Source: Frankia umida
GTDB lineage: Bacteria > Actinomycetota > Actinomycetes > Frankiales > Frankiaceae
Length of the DNA stretch: 64,000 nucleotides
Assembly (NCBI RefSeq): GCF_023242945.1
Contig: NZ_JALKFT010000002.1
Coordinates: forward strand, 124,001 to 188,000
Direction of reading: 5' to 3'
The notes under the pieces are model-generated. The model was not told the DNA's origin and searched no databases. It saw nothing but the letters and a program-made list of their open reading frames with translations. This document shows positions 1 to 7,779 of the stretch, piece by piece. The position numbers were made by a program, and so were the translations under genes. Position 1 is the stretch's first letter; each line of letters opens with the position of its first letter.

Positions 1-2
1 CG

Positions 3-320
3 GCGGTGATGATCGGGGACGCGGTCGCCGACCTCGACAGCGCCCGCGGTGCCGGGGTGATGGCCGCGGCGGCCCTGTGGGGCGAGACCGACGGTGTGGA
101 GCTGATCGCGGCCGCACCGGATGCCGTCCTGCACCGGCCGTCCGACCTGCTGGTCCTGCTCGGTGAGTCGAGCCCGGTCCCGGCGGCGACGGTCCCGGCT
201 CCGACGCGGTCGAGCGGTGGCGTACCGGAGGTGCCCGCGGCGCGCACGGATGTGGTGACCGTCGTCCCGTCGTCCGCGGCATCGTCCTCGGTGGGCGAAC
301 GGATTCTCACCGGCGACTAG
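3..320 (+). CDS. HAD-family phosphatase, C-terminal fragment (RifM-like)
   Basis: Only the last ~105 codons are inside the window; the reading frame is open to the left edge. The visible part starts with the fourth HAD motif (IGDAVADLDSARGAGV), the acidic Mg-binding loop of CbbY/phosphoglycolate-phosphatase-type enzymes, followed by the usual end of the Rossmann-like core. About 55 residues of Pro/Ala/Ser/Thr-rich tail follow. It converges on a ROK kinase. A HAD phosphatase beside a ROK kinase, an AroE-like and an AroB-like gene is the set found in ansamycin clusters (RifM is the HAD phosphatase needed for AHBA supply), so that role is inferred from context. A general sugar-phosphate or phosphoglycolate phosphatase is the alternative. 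Confidence 0.75.
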   Translation, partial: AVMIGDAVADLDSARGAGVMAAAALWGETDGVELIAAAPDAVLHRPSDLLVLLGESSPVPAATVPAPTRSSGGVPEVPAARTDVVTVVPSSAASSSVGERILTGD

Positions 321-401
321 CCGAGCAGGGCCACGCATGCTCAGGGACGACATCGCTGTCACGGGCAGTCGTCGCCGCGGGCGGCCTGGCGGAGCGGATG
401 A

Positions 402-456
402 GTCCTTCTACAGGGACGAAACGGACAGAATTACGCCGTGAGCCCTGTAGAAGGAC
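402..456. terminator. 14-bp inverted repeat between convergent genes, possible bidirectional terminator
   Basis: Positions 402-415 (GTCCTTCTACAGGG) and 443-456 are exact reverse complements, separated by 27 bases. The element lies between the converging ends of the HAD gene (320) and the ROK gene (557). No T-run follows on either strand and the loop is long, so it may be a weak terminator or a small mobile-element relic. Confidence 0.45.
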
Positions 457-510
457 CACAAAGATCGACATGCTCGGGATTAGCGCGGCTCGCGACGCCA
501 CTTTGGTCAC

Positions 511-558
511 GCCGGTCGCCGGTCGCCGGTCGCCGGTCGCGGGTCGCGGGTCGCGGTC
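511..558. repeat. 7-bp tandem repeat (GCCGGTC / GCGGGTC)
   Basis: About six to seven head-to-tail copies of a 7-bp unit lie directly against the 3' end of the ROK kinase gene. The unit changes from GCCGGTC to GCGGGTC halfway. It is not a multiple of three, so it would shift frame if it grew within coding DNA. Function is unknown. Confidence 0.8.
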
Positions 559-1558
559 AGTCGGCCTGGCGGGCCAGCAGCAGGGCGCCGGACAGAGATG
601 ACAGTCCGCCGAGGACAGCGGCCTGGACCGGCGCCGGCGGATGCCCGGGTCGACCGAGGACGCGGGCCTGCTCGTCCACCGCGGCGGCGAAGCCCGGCAG
701 GCCGTCGGCGAACCCGCCGCCGACCACCGCCAGCCTCGGATGCAGGACCTCGGTCAGGCTGACCACGGCCACGGCCGCCGCCTGGGTGCTCTCCCGCACC
801 GCGCGGACCGCCCAGTCGGCCTCCGCCAACCAGCCCGCGCGCAGTTCGGCGAAGGGGACGCCGGCCGGCTCACCGCCGCCTGGTTCACCGCCGTCCGGCT
901 CGTCGACGCTGGCGGTGGTGGCGGCGCGGTAGGCCGCGGCGCGACGCAGGGTGGCGGGGCCGCTGGCCGTCGCCTGGACGCAGCCGCGGCGCCCACATGT
1001 GCACACCGCGCCGGTCATCGAGATCAGCATGTGCCCGATCTCCGCCGAGCCATGGCCGGGGCGCGGGCAGGGCCGGCCGGCCAGCACGAGCCCGCCGCCG
1101 ACCCCGGTGCCGATGCCCAGGTAGACCAGATCGGGGCAGTCGGCCGCGGCCGCCTCGGCGAGCGCGGCGAGGTCACCGTCGTCGGCGTGGGCGACGCGGG
1201 CCCCGGGCACCAGCCCGCGCATCGCCGCCCCGAAGTCCAGGCCGGTCCAGCTCGGCCGGCCAGGCCAGGTCGTCACCCGACCAGCCGGATCGACGGTGGC
1301 GGGCATCGCGACGCCGACCGCGGTGAGCGGACCGTTCCACCGGGCCCGCAGCGCCGCGACCCCGTCGGTGAGATCGGCCAGGTCCCGCGGGGCGCTGGCG
1401 GCGGGCGTCCAGGGAAACGACGACTCCACCGGTGCGACATCGACGCCGCTGCCCGGGCCACCGTCGGCGCCGGAGGGTTCGATGCGCAACGCGACCTTCG
1501 TGCCCCCGATGTCGATGCCGAGCACCCCCGTTGTCGGTGCGGACGCGGGCATGGGCAT
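557..1558 (-). CDS. ROK-family sugar kinase (kanosamine kinase RifN-like candidate)
   Basis: A 333-residue ROK protein. The N-terminal ATP-binding loop reads GIDIGGTK (about residues 14-21). A DDGDLAALAEA segment carries the sugar-binding region, and the zinc-binding signature is CTCGRRGCVQATASG. ROK kinases phosphorylate glucose, N-acylmannosamine, fructose or, in ansamycin clusters, kanosamine (RifN). The ATG has AAAGG seven bases upstream. It sits 76 bp after the AroE-like gene on the same strand, in an apparent operon reading AroB-like, AroE-like, ROK. Glucokinase is the default alternative; the kanosamine assignment rests on the neighbours. Confidence 0.82.
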   Translation of the reverse strand: MPMPASAPTTGVLGIDIGGTKVALRIEPSGADGGPGSGVDVAPVESSFPWTPAASAPRDLADLTDGVAALRARWNGPLTAVGVAMPATVDPAGRVTTWPGRPSWTGLDFGAAMRGLVPGARVAHADDGDLAALAEAAAADCPDLVYLGIGTGVGGGLVLAGRPCPRPGHGSAEIGHMLISMTGAVCTCGRRGCVQATASGPATLRRAAAYRAATTASVDEPDGGEPGGGEPAGVPFAELRAGWLAEADWAVRAVRESTQAAAVAVVSLTEVLHPRLAVVGGGFADGLPGFAAAVDEQARVLGRPGHPPAPVQAAVLGGLSSLSGALLLARQAD

Positions 1559-1634
1559 GGGACGCGCCTTTCACGGCAGGGGACCGAGCTGTCCGGGAAC
1601 AGAGCTGGTGGGGGGCGAAGCTGGTGGGGTTGGG

Positions 1635-2552
1635 TCAGGTTGAGGCGGCGACGTCGCCGCCGGGGGCGGTGAAGCCGAAGAACTCCCGGTAGAGGTCCAC
1701 CTGCTCGGCCAGCATGGGAATGCCGGGATGGGTGCGCAGCCCCAGCGCGCCGGCCGCGTCGAGCAGCCTGGTGCGGGCCGGCTTCATGATGATGTCCGCC
1801 ACCAGCGCGCCGGCTGGCAGCGCCTCCGGAGGGAACGGCAGCTGGTCGTCGGGGCGCAGACCGAGCGGGGTCGCGTTCACAGCGAGATCCGCGTCGGCCA
1901 ACGCGGGTCGGACGGCCCGCGTCACCCGTCCGGGCCAGTGCACGTCGAGACGGGCCACCAGATCCGCGCATCTCGCCTGGTCCGGGTCGTGAATGGCCAG
2001 CTGGCGACAGCCGGCGCCGAGCAGGGCGACGGCGATCGCGCTGCCGGCCCCGCCCGCCCCCATCAGGGCGACCCGCGTCCCCTCCAGGGGTTGACCGGCT
2101 CGGGCCAGGCCGCGTACGAAGCCGGCACCGTCGAAGTTGTCGGCTGCCCAGCCGCCGCCGGGCAGCCGACGCAGCACGTTGGCGCTGCCGCTGATCTGGG
2201 CGGCGGTGCTGCGTTCGGTGGCGAGTTCGCAGGCCGCGACCTTGTGCGGGATGGTGACGAACACGCCGTCGACGTTGCCGGTGGCGGCGAGCCCGGCCAG
2301 AACGGTGCCGAACGCCTCCGGTCGGGCCTGGACCGGGACGAGCACGGCGTCGATGGCCAGCCGCGCGAACAGCGGGTTGAGCAGGGACGGCGCCCGCACC
2401 TGGGTGACCGGGTCGCCGATGACGACATACAGCCGCGTGGTGCCGCTGACCGTGGGCATCGGGGCCGGCCCGAGCCCGGTGGCGGTGTCCGGCCCGGTGG
2501 TCTGCGCGGGTACGTCGGTCTGCGCGGGTACGTCGGCGACGGGAACGCTCAT
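1635..2552 (-). CDS. Shikimate dehydrogenase-like protein (aminoquinate/aminoshikimate dehydrogenase RifI-like)
   Basis: An AroE-family protein of 305 residues. The N-terminal substrate domain has VIGDPVTQVRAPSLLNPLF, the catalytic lysine motif VTIPHK, and NFDGAGF at the substrate Asp position. The NAD(P)-binding glycine loop is MGAGGAGSAIA. The usual SxSP substrate-binding motif is replaced by QVRAP, so this is not a canonical housekeeping AroE. Its ATG overlaps the stop of the upstream AroB-like gene by four bases (ATGA), indicating translational coupling, although the first ~35 residues are low complexity and a later Met (base 2459) is possible. Coupling to the AroB paralogue points to the aminoshikimate route. 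Confidence 0.82.
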   Translation of the reverse strand: MSVPVADVPAQTDVPAQTTGPDTATGLGPAPMPTVSGTTRLYVVIGDPVTQVRAPSLLNPLFARLAIDAVLVPVQARPEAFGTVLAGLAATGNVDGVFVTIPHKVAACELATERSTAAQISGSANVLRRLPGGGWAADNFDGAGFVRGLARAGQPLEGTRVALMGAGGAGSAIAVALLGAGCRQLAIHDPDQARCADLVARLDVHWPGRVTRAVRPALADADLAVNATPLGLRPDDQLPFPPEALPAGALVADIIMKPARTRLLDAAGALGLRTHPGIPMLAEQVDLYREFFGFTAPGGDVAAST

Positions 2553-3631
2553 GATGTGGCCGATCGGGGCATGTCGGCGAGGGTGGCGCGGACATGCGTC
2601 TCGTCGATGTCGCCGACGAGCTGCGGGCCGTCCTGGCCGGTCAGGACGAACGTCAGCCCGGTGCCGACGGACTTCTTGTCCAACCGCATGACGGCGATGA
2701 GCGCGTCCAGGTCGATGCCGGTGGGCAGAGCCGACGGCAACCCGTAGCCACGGACGACCTCCAGGTGCTCCGCGACCTGGTCGGCTTCGATGCGGCCGAG
2801 GGTACCGGCGAGACGGCCGGCGAAGACGGTGCCGACGGCCACCGCCTCCCCGTGGCGCATCGCGTAGTCGGTGACCCGTTCCAGGGCGTGGCCGAGAGTG
2901 TGCCCGTAGTTGAGGATGTGCCGCAGGTTCGTGTCCCGCTCGTCGCGGGCGACGATGCCGGCCTTGAGCGCGACGCTGGCCGCGATCTGCTCCGCGACCG
3001 GTCGGCCCAACAGGTCCGGCGCTCCGATGAAGTGGGCGCGAGCGATCTCGCCGTAGCCGTTGACCCATTCCCGCCGCGGCAGGGTGGCCAGCAGCTCGGT
3101 GTCACACAGGACGGCGCTGGGCTGCCAGTACGCGCCGACGAGGTTCTTGCCGGCGGGCAGGTTGACCGCCGTCTTGCCACCGACACTCGCGTCGACCTGG
3201 GCGAGCAGGGACGTGGGCAGGTGCACGACGGGGGTGCCACGGTGGTAGAGCGCGGCGGCGAGCCCGACGACATCGGTGGTCGTCCCGCCGCCGCAGGAGA
3301 TGACCACGTCGGATCGGGTCAGCCCGAACCCGGCGAACTGGCTGCACAGCGCCTCGACGTTCGCCAGGCTCTTGTCTGCCTCACCGTCGCGGGCCGCCAA
3401 CCGCAGCGTGGGAACCCCCGGATCGGGGACGACCTCGGATGGCCGGGCGGAGACGATGACCGCGCGACGCGCGCCGAGGCGGGCGACGACGTCTGGCAGC
3501 GTGCCGCGCACCCCTGCGCCGATGTCGACCGGATAGGTGCGATCGCCCAGAGTAACGATCACCCGCCGGCGGTCGGAACCGAGCTGTTCGATCGGGCGGC
3601 TGAGTCGCCCAGTGGCAGGTCTGCCGGTCAC
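2549..3631 (-). CDS. 3-dehydroquinate synthase family; aminodehydroquinate synthase (RifG-like) candidate
   Basis: A 360-residue AroB-family enzyme with a GGGTTTDVVG nucleotide loop, LAQVDASVGGKTAVN, GKNLVGAYWQP and the metal/substrate stretch ILNYGHTLGHALE. All zinc-binding and most substrate residues match dehydroquinate synthase rather than the sugar-phosphate cyclases (EEVS, DOIS). Where ordinary AroB has AEVVKAG, this protein has GEIARAH, so a substrate-contacting lysine is replaced by arginine. From memory of the family, the motif wording is very close to rifamycin RifG. The GTG start has GGAG about eight bases upstream. It leads an operon with the AroE-like and ROK genes. A redundant AroB is the alternative. 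Confidence 0.82.
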   Translation of the reverse strand: MTGRPATGRLSRPIEQLGSDRRRVIVTLGDRTYPVDIGAGVRGTLPDVVARLGARRAVIVSARPSEVVPDPGVPTLRLAARDGEADKSLANVEALCSQFAGFGLTRSDVVISCGGGTTTDVVGLAAALYHRGTPVVHLPTSLLAQVDASVGGKTAVNLPAGKNLVGAYWQPSAVLCDTELLATLPRREWVNGYGEIARAHFIGAPDLLGRPVAEQIAASVALKAGIVARDERDTNLRHILNYGHTLGHALERVTDYAMRHGEAVAVGTVFAGRLAGTLGRIEADQVAEHLEVVRGYGLPSALPTGIDLDALIAVMRLDKKSVGTGLTFVLTGQDGPQLVGDIDETHVRATLADMPRSATS

Positions 3632-4055
3632 GTCTGGTCTCCGGATCCGCGAGGTTTCGGGGCGCCGGACCTGCCAGGCCCGCCGCGGGGCAGATCCGGG
3701 GGCCGGATGCGCTGGCCCACCCGCGGGCTGGTCCGCCGCGACGCCGTCGCCCCAGTCTGCCCCGGATGCTCCTGGTGTTGGACACCGGGGCCGGTTCCGT
3801 CGAGCCGGCCCCGGGAGCCCGCCCTGGCGGGAGCGGACGATCTGTTCGAGGGTGCGACCGGGTTCACATGCCGTAGCGCCTTCGGGTGATCGTGGGCGCC
3901 GGTCCGATTCACTTCTCGCGTCGAATCGCGACAGCGGGCACAAAGTACGTCAGGCTCTGGGGCACGCCCCGGAACCGGGACCGGGAGATGTCACTTACGT
4001 GCGGCGCGAGCGCTGTCGCGGAGACCGCCGACACGGCGGCCAGGAGGAGTGTGCG
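3632..4055. other. Intergenic region with divergent promoters
   Basis: About 420 bp separate the AroB-like gene (minus strand) from a small membrane-protein gene (plus strand). Open frames here lack family motifs. The half nearer 4056 is less GC-biased (around 3940-3950 it reads ACAAAGTACGTCAGG) and is the likelier promoter area. No clear operator was found. Confidence 0.5.
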
Positions 4056-4439
4056 ATGACCAAGGCCACCGCCGAGACCAGCGCCGATTCCGGGGCAACG
4101 GTTTCGCGGCCGGCGGGAGAAGGCCCCGCCCCGAACCCGCCCGCGGCGGAGGAACCCGCGGCCGACCACGATGCTCCGCATGCGGATGATGATGTCGAGT
4201 GGGAGGCTGATCCGGCACTTGAACCGGTCGACGAACTGCCGGACGCGCGCGCTTTGTGGATCATTGCCTTCACGTTCGCGGCGCTCGGCCTGTTCTTTCC
4301 GCTTGCCGGGCTGATCGCGATCGGATGCGGCGCGCTGGCCTGGCGTCGGGGTAGCGGTCGTGGTCGGATCGCGACCTTCGTGGCCCTGGGGACGACCCTG
4401 GTCGGTATCCTGCTGATGGTCGTCGTGCTGCTGCGCTGA
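4056..4439 (+). CDS. Small DUF4190-like membrane protein
   Basis: 127 residues. The first ~65 are acidic and Ala/Pro/Glu-rich. Two hydrophobic helices follow (about 70-92, ending LIAIGCGALAWRRG, and about 100-126, ending LLMVVVLLR), joined by a short basic Gly/Arg loop. This two-helix arrangement is typical of DUF4190-type actinobacterial membrane proteins of unknown role. The start is fixed by a strong AGGAGG at 4042-4047. It stands alone, divergent from the AroB-like gene, and ends before a hairpin terminator. Confidence 0.8.
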   Translation: MTKATAETSADSGATVSRPAGEGPAPNPPAAEEPAADHDAPHADDDVEWEADPALEPVDELPDARALWIIAFTFAALGLFFPLAGLIAIGCGALAWRRGSGRGRIATFVALGTTLVGILLMVVVLLR

Positions 4440-4497
4440 GTATCTGGTGCGCTGAGTATCTGGGCAGGCACTGGGACGGACGCTGGAGCAGGTGAAG

Positions 4498-4530
4498 AGG
4501 CCGCCCAGCTCGGGGGGTGCCGGGCGGCCT
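4498..4530. terminator. GC-rich hairpin terminator between convergent genes
   Basis: 9-bp perfect arms (AGGCCGCCC at 4498-4506 and its complement at 4522-4530) enclose a 15-base loop, followed by an A/T-richer tract with TTTTT at about 4546. It lies between the end of the small membrane-protein gene and the end of the VOC gene, so it could serve both. Confidence 0.7.
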
Positions 4531-4600
4531 GTAAAGATGATGACATTTTTCGGGTGCCGGACACAAGCCCACCGGCACGATTCGTCGTTCAGGTCGTCGT

Positions 4601-5047
4601 TCAGGTCGGTGACGGCTTATCCCGCTGCAGTAGGCAGAGCAACAGCCCGGAACCGCCATTGAGGTAGATCTCGGCCGGTCGGATCCGGTCGGGCCCGAAC
4701 TGCTCGACCAGGGTCCGGGCGGCGAGTGTGGCGCCGAGCGCGGCGACCGGGTCGTCCACCTGGTAGCCGATGGAGAACAGCCCCTCGCCGCGCCGCTCGA
4801 TCGCCTCGCGGGCCACCGTGTGGCCGGCGGCCGGCTCGACCAGCCGGACGAGGCCGGAGCCGAGCCTGCCCTCGGCGACCAGAGTGCCCGCGAGCGACAC
4901 GGCCCGTCCCCGGCGCCACACGGTGCCGGCCAGTTCCCGGGTCTGCCAGATCTCCACGCCGAGGGTGACCGTGTAGATCTCACGGGCCGCCTCGAGCGCG
5001 GTGACGGCGATGTCGAAACAGTGGAACGTCAGCCCGCCCAGGAGCAT
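4601..5047 (-). CDS. VOC (glyoxalase/dioxygenase fold) superfamily protein
   Basis: The conserved part begins LGGLTFHCFDIAVTALEAAR and ends near EIYLNGGSGLLLCLLQRD, matching the paired beta-alpha-beta-beta-beta modules of the vicinal-oxygen-chelate fold. The first metal-ligand position is a His (TFHCFD). Metal and substrate cannot be deduced. The frame is open to 5236; the ATG at 5047 is chosen because homology starts there, but no good ribosome site precedes it and an upstream start is possible. The upstream bases 5200-5270 contain three imperfect copies of a TATCACGTCC-like unit. It is a lone gene between a terminator and a peroxiredoxin gene. Confidence 0.68.
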   Translation of the reverse strand: MLLGGLTFHCFDIAVTALEAAREIYTVTLGVEIWQTRELAGTVWRRGRAVSLAGTLVAEGRLGSGLVRLVEPAAGHTVAREAIERRGEGLFSIGYQVDDPVAALGATLAARTLVEQFGPDRIRPAEIYLNGGSGLLLCLLQRDKPSPT

Positions 5048-5325
5048 GTCGATGGCGGCCGCCCCGGCGCCGGTGGTGGGCGCGAAAACCCGAGGCCGGT
5101 CCGGCTCGACGCCGGCCGGTGGGCCGCCGCGGGATACGCAGGCGCGACCCAGAAAGGCCGATCCGGTCTTCACGAACGTCCCTCCGGGTTTCACCGGTAC
5201 CGCGTGCGCGGCGATATCACGTCCTGCCGGTGTCACGTGCCGCAGGTATCACGTCCCACCGGTCTCGCGCCCCAGTGATGTCCGGGAAGCGAAGCAGATC
5301 GTAGCGCCGACGTCCACGGTCCGGA

Positions 5326-5808
5326 TCAGGCCGGCGTGAGTTGGCGGATCTGCTCGGCGATCGTGTCGACATCGGCGTATGTCAGGCCGACCAACCCGAC
5401 CTGCTTCCACCGCACCACGCCGTCCGCGTCGATCAGGAAGACCGAGCGGCGAAGCCCAAGACCGACCATGGCGATGCCGTACTTCTTCGCCGCCTCGCGC
5501 GCGGTGTCGGCCAGCAGCGGGAAGCCGAGCCCCTGGTCGCGGGCGAAGGACTCGTGGCTGTCCAGATCCTGCGGGCTGATCCCCCACACCGGGGCACCGA
5601 GGCCGCGGAAGACCTCGATACCGGCCGCGTAGGAGCACATCTGCCGGGTGCAGACCGGGGTGTTGTCCCCGGGGTAGAAGGCGAGGACCATCGGATGGCC
5701 GCGCTGGGCGGACAGCGAGTACTGGTCGTCGTGGCGTTCACCGTCGACGAGGACCAGGCCAGGCAGGCTGATCTCGGGCGCCGGTTGACCCACATCGGGC
5801 GTGGCCAT
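5326..5808 (-). CDS. Peroxiredoxin, BCP/PrxQ-type (AhpC/TSA family)
   Basis: 160 residues with the thioredoxin-fold peroxiredoxin signature FYPGDNTPVCTRQMC. The first Cys is the peroxidatic residue, and the second, five residues on, is the resolving Cys typical of atypical 2-Cys PrxQ/BCP proteins. The enzyme reduces hydrogen and organic peroxides using thiol reductants. The start at MATPDVGQPAPEISLP matches the usual N-terminus. It lies just downstream of the halogenase gene on the same strand (130 bp gap) and could help remove peroxide from an uncoupled flavoenzyme, but it may simply be a general stress gene. Confidence 0.88.
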   Translation of the reverse strand: MATPDVGQPAPEISLPGLVLVDGERHDDQYSLSAQRGHPMVLAFYPGDNTPVCTRQMCSYAAGIEVFRGLGAPVWGISPQDLDSHESFARDQGLGFPLLADTAREAAKKYGIAMVGLGLRRSVFLIDADGVVRWKQVGLVGLTYADVDTIAEQIRQLTPA

Positions 5809-5937
5809 GCTGGGTGCTCCCTCCGTCAGCCTGCCCCGTCTGGCCAGGCTGACTTCTGTTTTCGCAACAGTAGCGGTGCTGGAATGGGCGGGCCAGAACC
5901 GGGCCCGCACCGGCCGGTCCCGACGCAGGCCGCCAGG

Positions 5938-7584
5938 TCAGAAACTCACCGGTACCGCGTCGCCGGTGCGGGCCTGCAGTTTGTCGAGGTCGTAGTCGTA
6001 CCAGCGCCGCATCGAGGCCGGTGAGCTGCTGCGGCCCCATTCGTACATCCGGCGCTGGGCCTCGAAGGACCCGTCGTGCCAGCGGCGCAGCACGTCACCG
6101 AGTCGCAGGGGAGTTGGCAGGAACTCCGCGTTGCCAAGCAGCCCGGCGAGGCGCCCGACCGCGGCCGACGGGGTCAGCCGACCCTGCTCGACCTCGACCA
6201 TCACCGCGGACAGCGCGGCGAACAGGGGCTGGAACTCCGGCAGGTCCGGGCAGAAGGTGCCCAGATGCGGGGCGTCGAGCAGCCGGTCGAACAGCGCGCG
6301 GTCGCCCTTTTCCAGATAGCCGAAATAGGTGCCGGTGATCCGGGCGATGCCCATGTTCCAGGCCATGAACCAGACCTTGGACCACGCCCGCCAGAGATCG
6401 AAATCGCGGAACGAGACGTAGGAGCCGTGGACGAGCTGGTCGTTGACGTCCAGAATGGTCTGGTTGAGCGTGTCGAGGTAGGCGAAGCGTTCGGCGGAAA
6501 GATCGCCGTCGTCGAGCGCGGCCAGCAGGGTCGGCGCGAAAGCGTAGATCACCTGCATCGTGTTGGCCATACCCCGGGAGAACAGCGCGTCGATGGCGCC
6601 GGCGGCGTGGCTCATCATCGCCCACCGGTCACCGACCGTCCGGCTGGTGGAGTACTGGGTGCGTCCGGTGGACACCCAGTCCCACGCCGGGCGCGCGGTG
6701 GCGAACTGCCGTCCCACGCTCGGGAAGTGTTCGAGGAACGTGGCCCATTCGTCCTCGGCGGAGCGGCCCGGATCGTGCGGGAAACGCTGGCTGTCGAGGT
6801 TGAGCCCGACACTGCACAGCGGATTGGTGGCGCAGCGGTGGTTGTCGAACGGGATCACCCACATCCAGCCGCCGTCGAAGATGTGGTGCAGCGTGCCCTG
6901 ATGCCAGCGGGTGGGCTGGCCGCTGGGCGTCGTGACATCGTCGAACGGCGTGACGCCGACCATGTGGGTGAACAGGGTGCGGGAGTTCGTGCGGAACCGG
7001 CACGGCTCCTCCCGCAGACCGAACGTGTTCGCCAGCACGGAGTTGCGGCCGGACGCGTCGACGACGTACCGCACCCGTAGCGTCTCGCCGGAGCGGGTGG
7101 TGAGGGTCGCGGCGTCCGCGGTGAACTCGACCCGTTCCACCATCGTCCGTTGGCGGGGCGCCGCGCCGTAGCGAACGGCGGTGTAGAAGAGGTAGGAGTC
7201 GATGTCCTGGCGATGCATGTGCATCTCCGGGCCGTTCGGGAACTCGGCGACGCTGCACTGGGTCACCTCCTCCGGGTCCTGGACATGCCCGTCGCGGTGG
7301 TAGACGAAGCCGAAGTTGCGCTTGACTCCGCAGGCTGACGTGACGTGCGAACGCACCCCCTCGAAACTGCTGACATGGGCGAGTTCGGGCACGTCGAACC
7401 GCTCCGCCAGCAGCTTGAGGAGATAGGTCGTCTCGCCGATCGTCGATTCCCCGAGGGCGAACCGGGGATGGCTGCCGCTGTCGACCAGCACCACGCTGTG
7501 ACCGTGCCGGGCGAGGATGTTCGCCAGCGTCGATCCGGCGATGCCGCTACCGAGGATCGCGACTGAATAGTCGTATCCGATCAT
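5938..7584 (-). CDS. Flavin-dependent halogenase
   Basis: A 548-residue FAD-dependent oxidoreductase. The FAD loop is VAILGSGIAGSTLA (residues 8-21), a GESTIGETTYLL segment follows, and near residue 237 is WMWVIP, the W-x-W-x-I-P signature that separates flavin-dependent halogenases from monooxygenases. VVDASGRNS is the second FAD motif. These enzymes use FADH2, O2 and chloride or bromide to halogenate aromatic or enol carbons. The ATG at 7584 is preceded by AGGAG nine bases upstream. The substrate cannot be read from sequence; the nearby aminoshikimate-type genes make an AHBA-derived or carrier-bound substrate attractive (inference). An in-frame Cys-rich upstream extension exists (see findings). 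Confidence 0.88.
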   Translation of the reverse strand: MIGYDYSVAILGSGIAGSTLANILARHGHSVVLVDSGSHPRFALGESTIGETTYLLKLLAERFDVPELAHVSSFEGVRSHVTSACGVKRNFGFVYHRDGHVQDPEEVTQCSVAEFPNGPEMHMHRQDIDSYLFYTAVRYGAAPRQRTMVERVEFTADAATLTTRSGETLRVRYVVDASGRNSVLANTFGLREEPCRFRTNSRTLFTHMVGVTPFDDVTTPSGQPTRWHQGTLHHIFDGGWMWVIPFDNHRCATNPLCSVGLNLDSQRFPHDPGRSAEDEWATFLEHFPSVGRQFATARPAWDWVSTGRTQYSTSRTVGDRWAMMSHAAGAIDALFSRGMANTMQVIYAFAPTLLAALDDGDLSAERFAYLDTLNQTILDVNDQLVHGSYVSFRDFDLWRAWSKVWFMAWNMGIARITGTYFGYLEKGDRALFDRLLDAPHLGTFCPDLPEFQPLFAALSAVMVEVEQGRLTPSAAVGRLAGLLGNAEFLPTPLRLGDVLRRWHDGSFEAQRRMYEWGRSSSPASMRRWYDYDLDKLQARTGDAVPVSF

Positions 7585-7779
7585 GATGAGGCTCCTGAAC
7601 GCTGCAGGAAGTGGGCCGGGCGCACCTTCCATCCCACAAAGATCACAATAATTACACCTGGTGCACAACTGGCACCTAACCATCTCTATGGATGGCGGCA
7701 TGGGTGAATGCGGGACCAATGCCTATCGGTCAGCGCCTGTACAGATATGTACCTTTAGTAGCATTTATTGCTTTTTTTG
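7585..7779 (-). promoter_or_regulatory. AT-rich leader/promoter region of the halogenase gene
   Basis: Base composition drops sharply from about 72% GC to roughly 45% here, including a T7 run near 7773-7779 and a GTACA-GATA-TGTAC inverted element near 7740-7753. On the minus strand, TTGTGC followed by TAATTA and TGATCT words resembles a -35/-10 pair 60-90 bases before the halogenase start. The lower half also encodes an in-frame Cys-rich extension of the halogenase. Confidence 0.55.

Noticed and set aside
2594..3889. 431-codon plus-strand frame opposite the AroB-like gene
   Set aside because: It is antisense to clear dehydroquinate-synthase motifs and has the Gly/Asp/Val-rich composition of shadow frames.
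5200..5270. Three spaced TATCACGTCC-like words as a CRISPR-like or operator array
   Set aside because: Only three imperfect copies with irregular spacing; too weak to call a repeat array.
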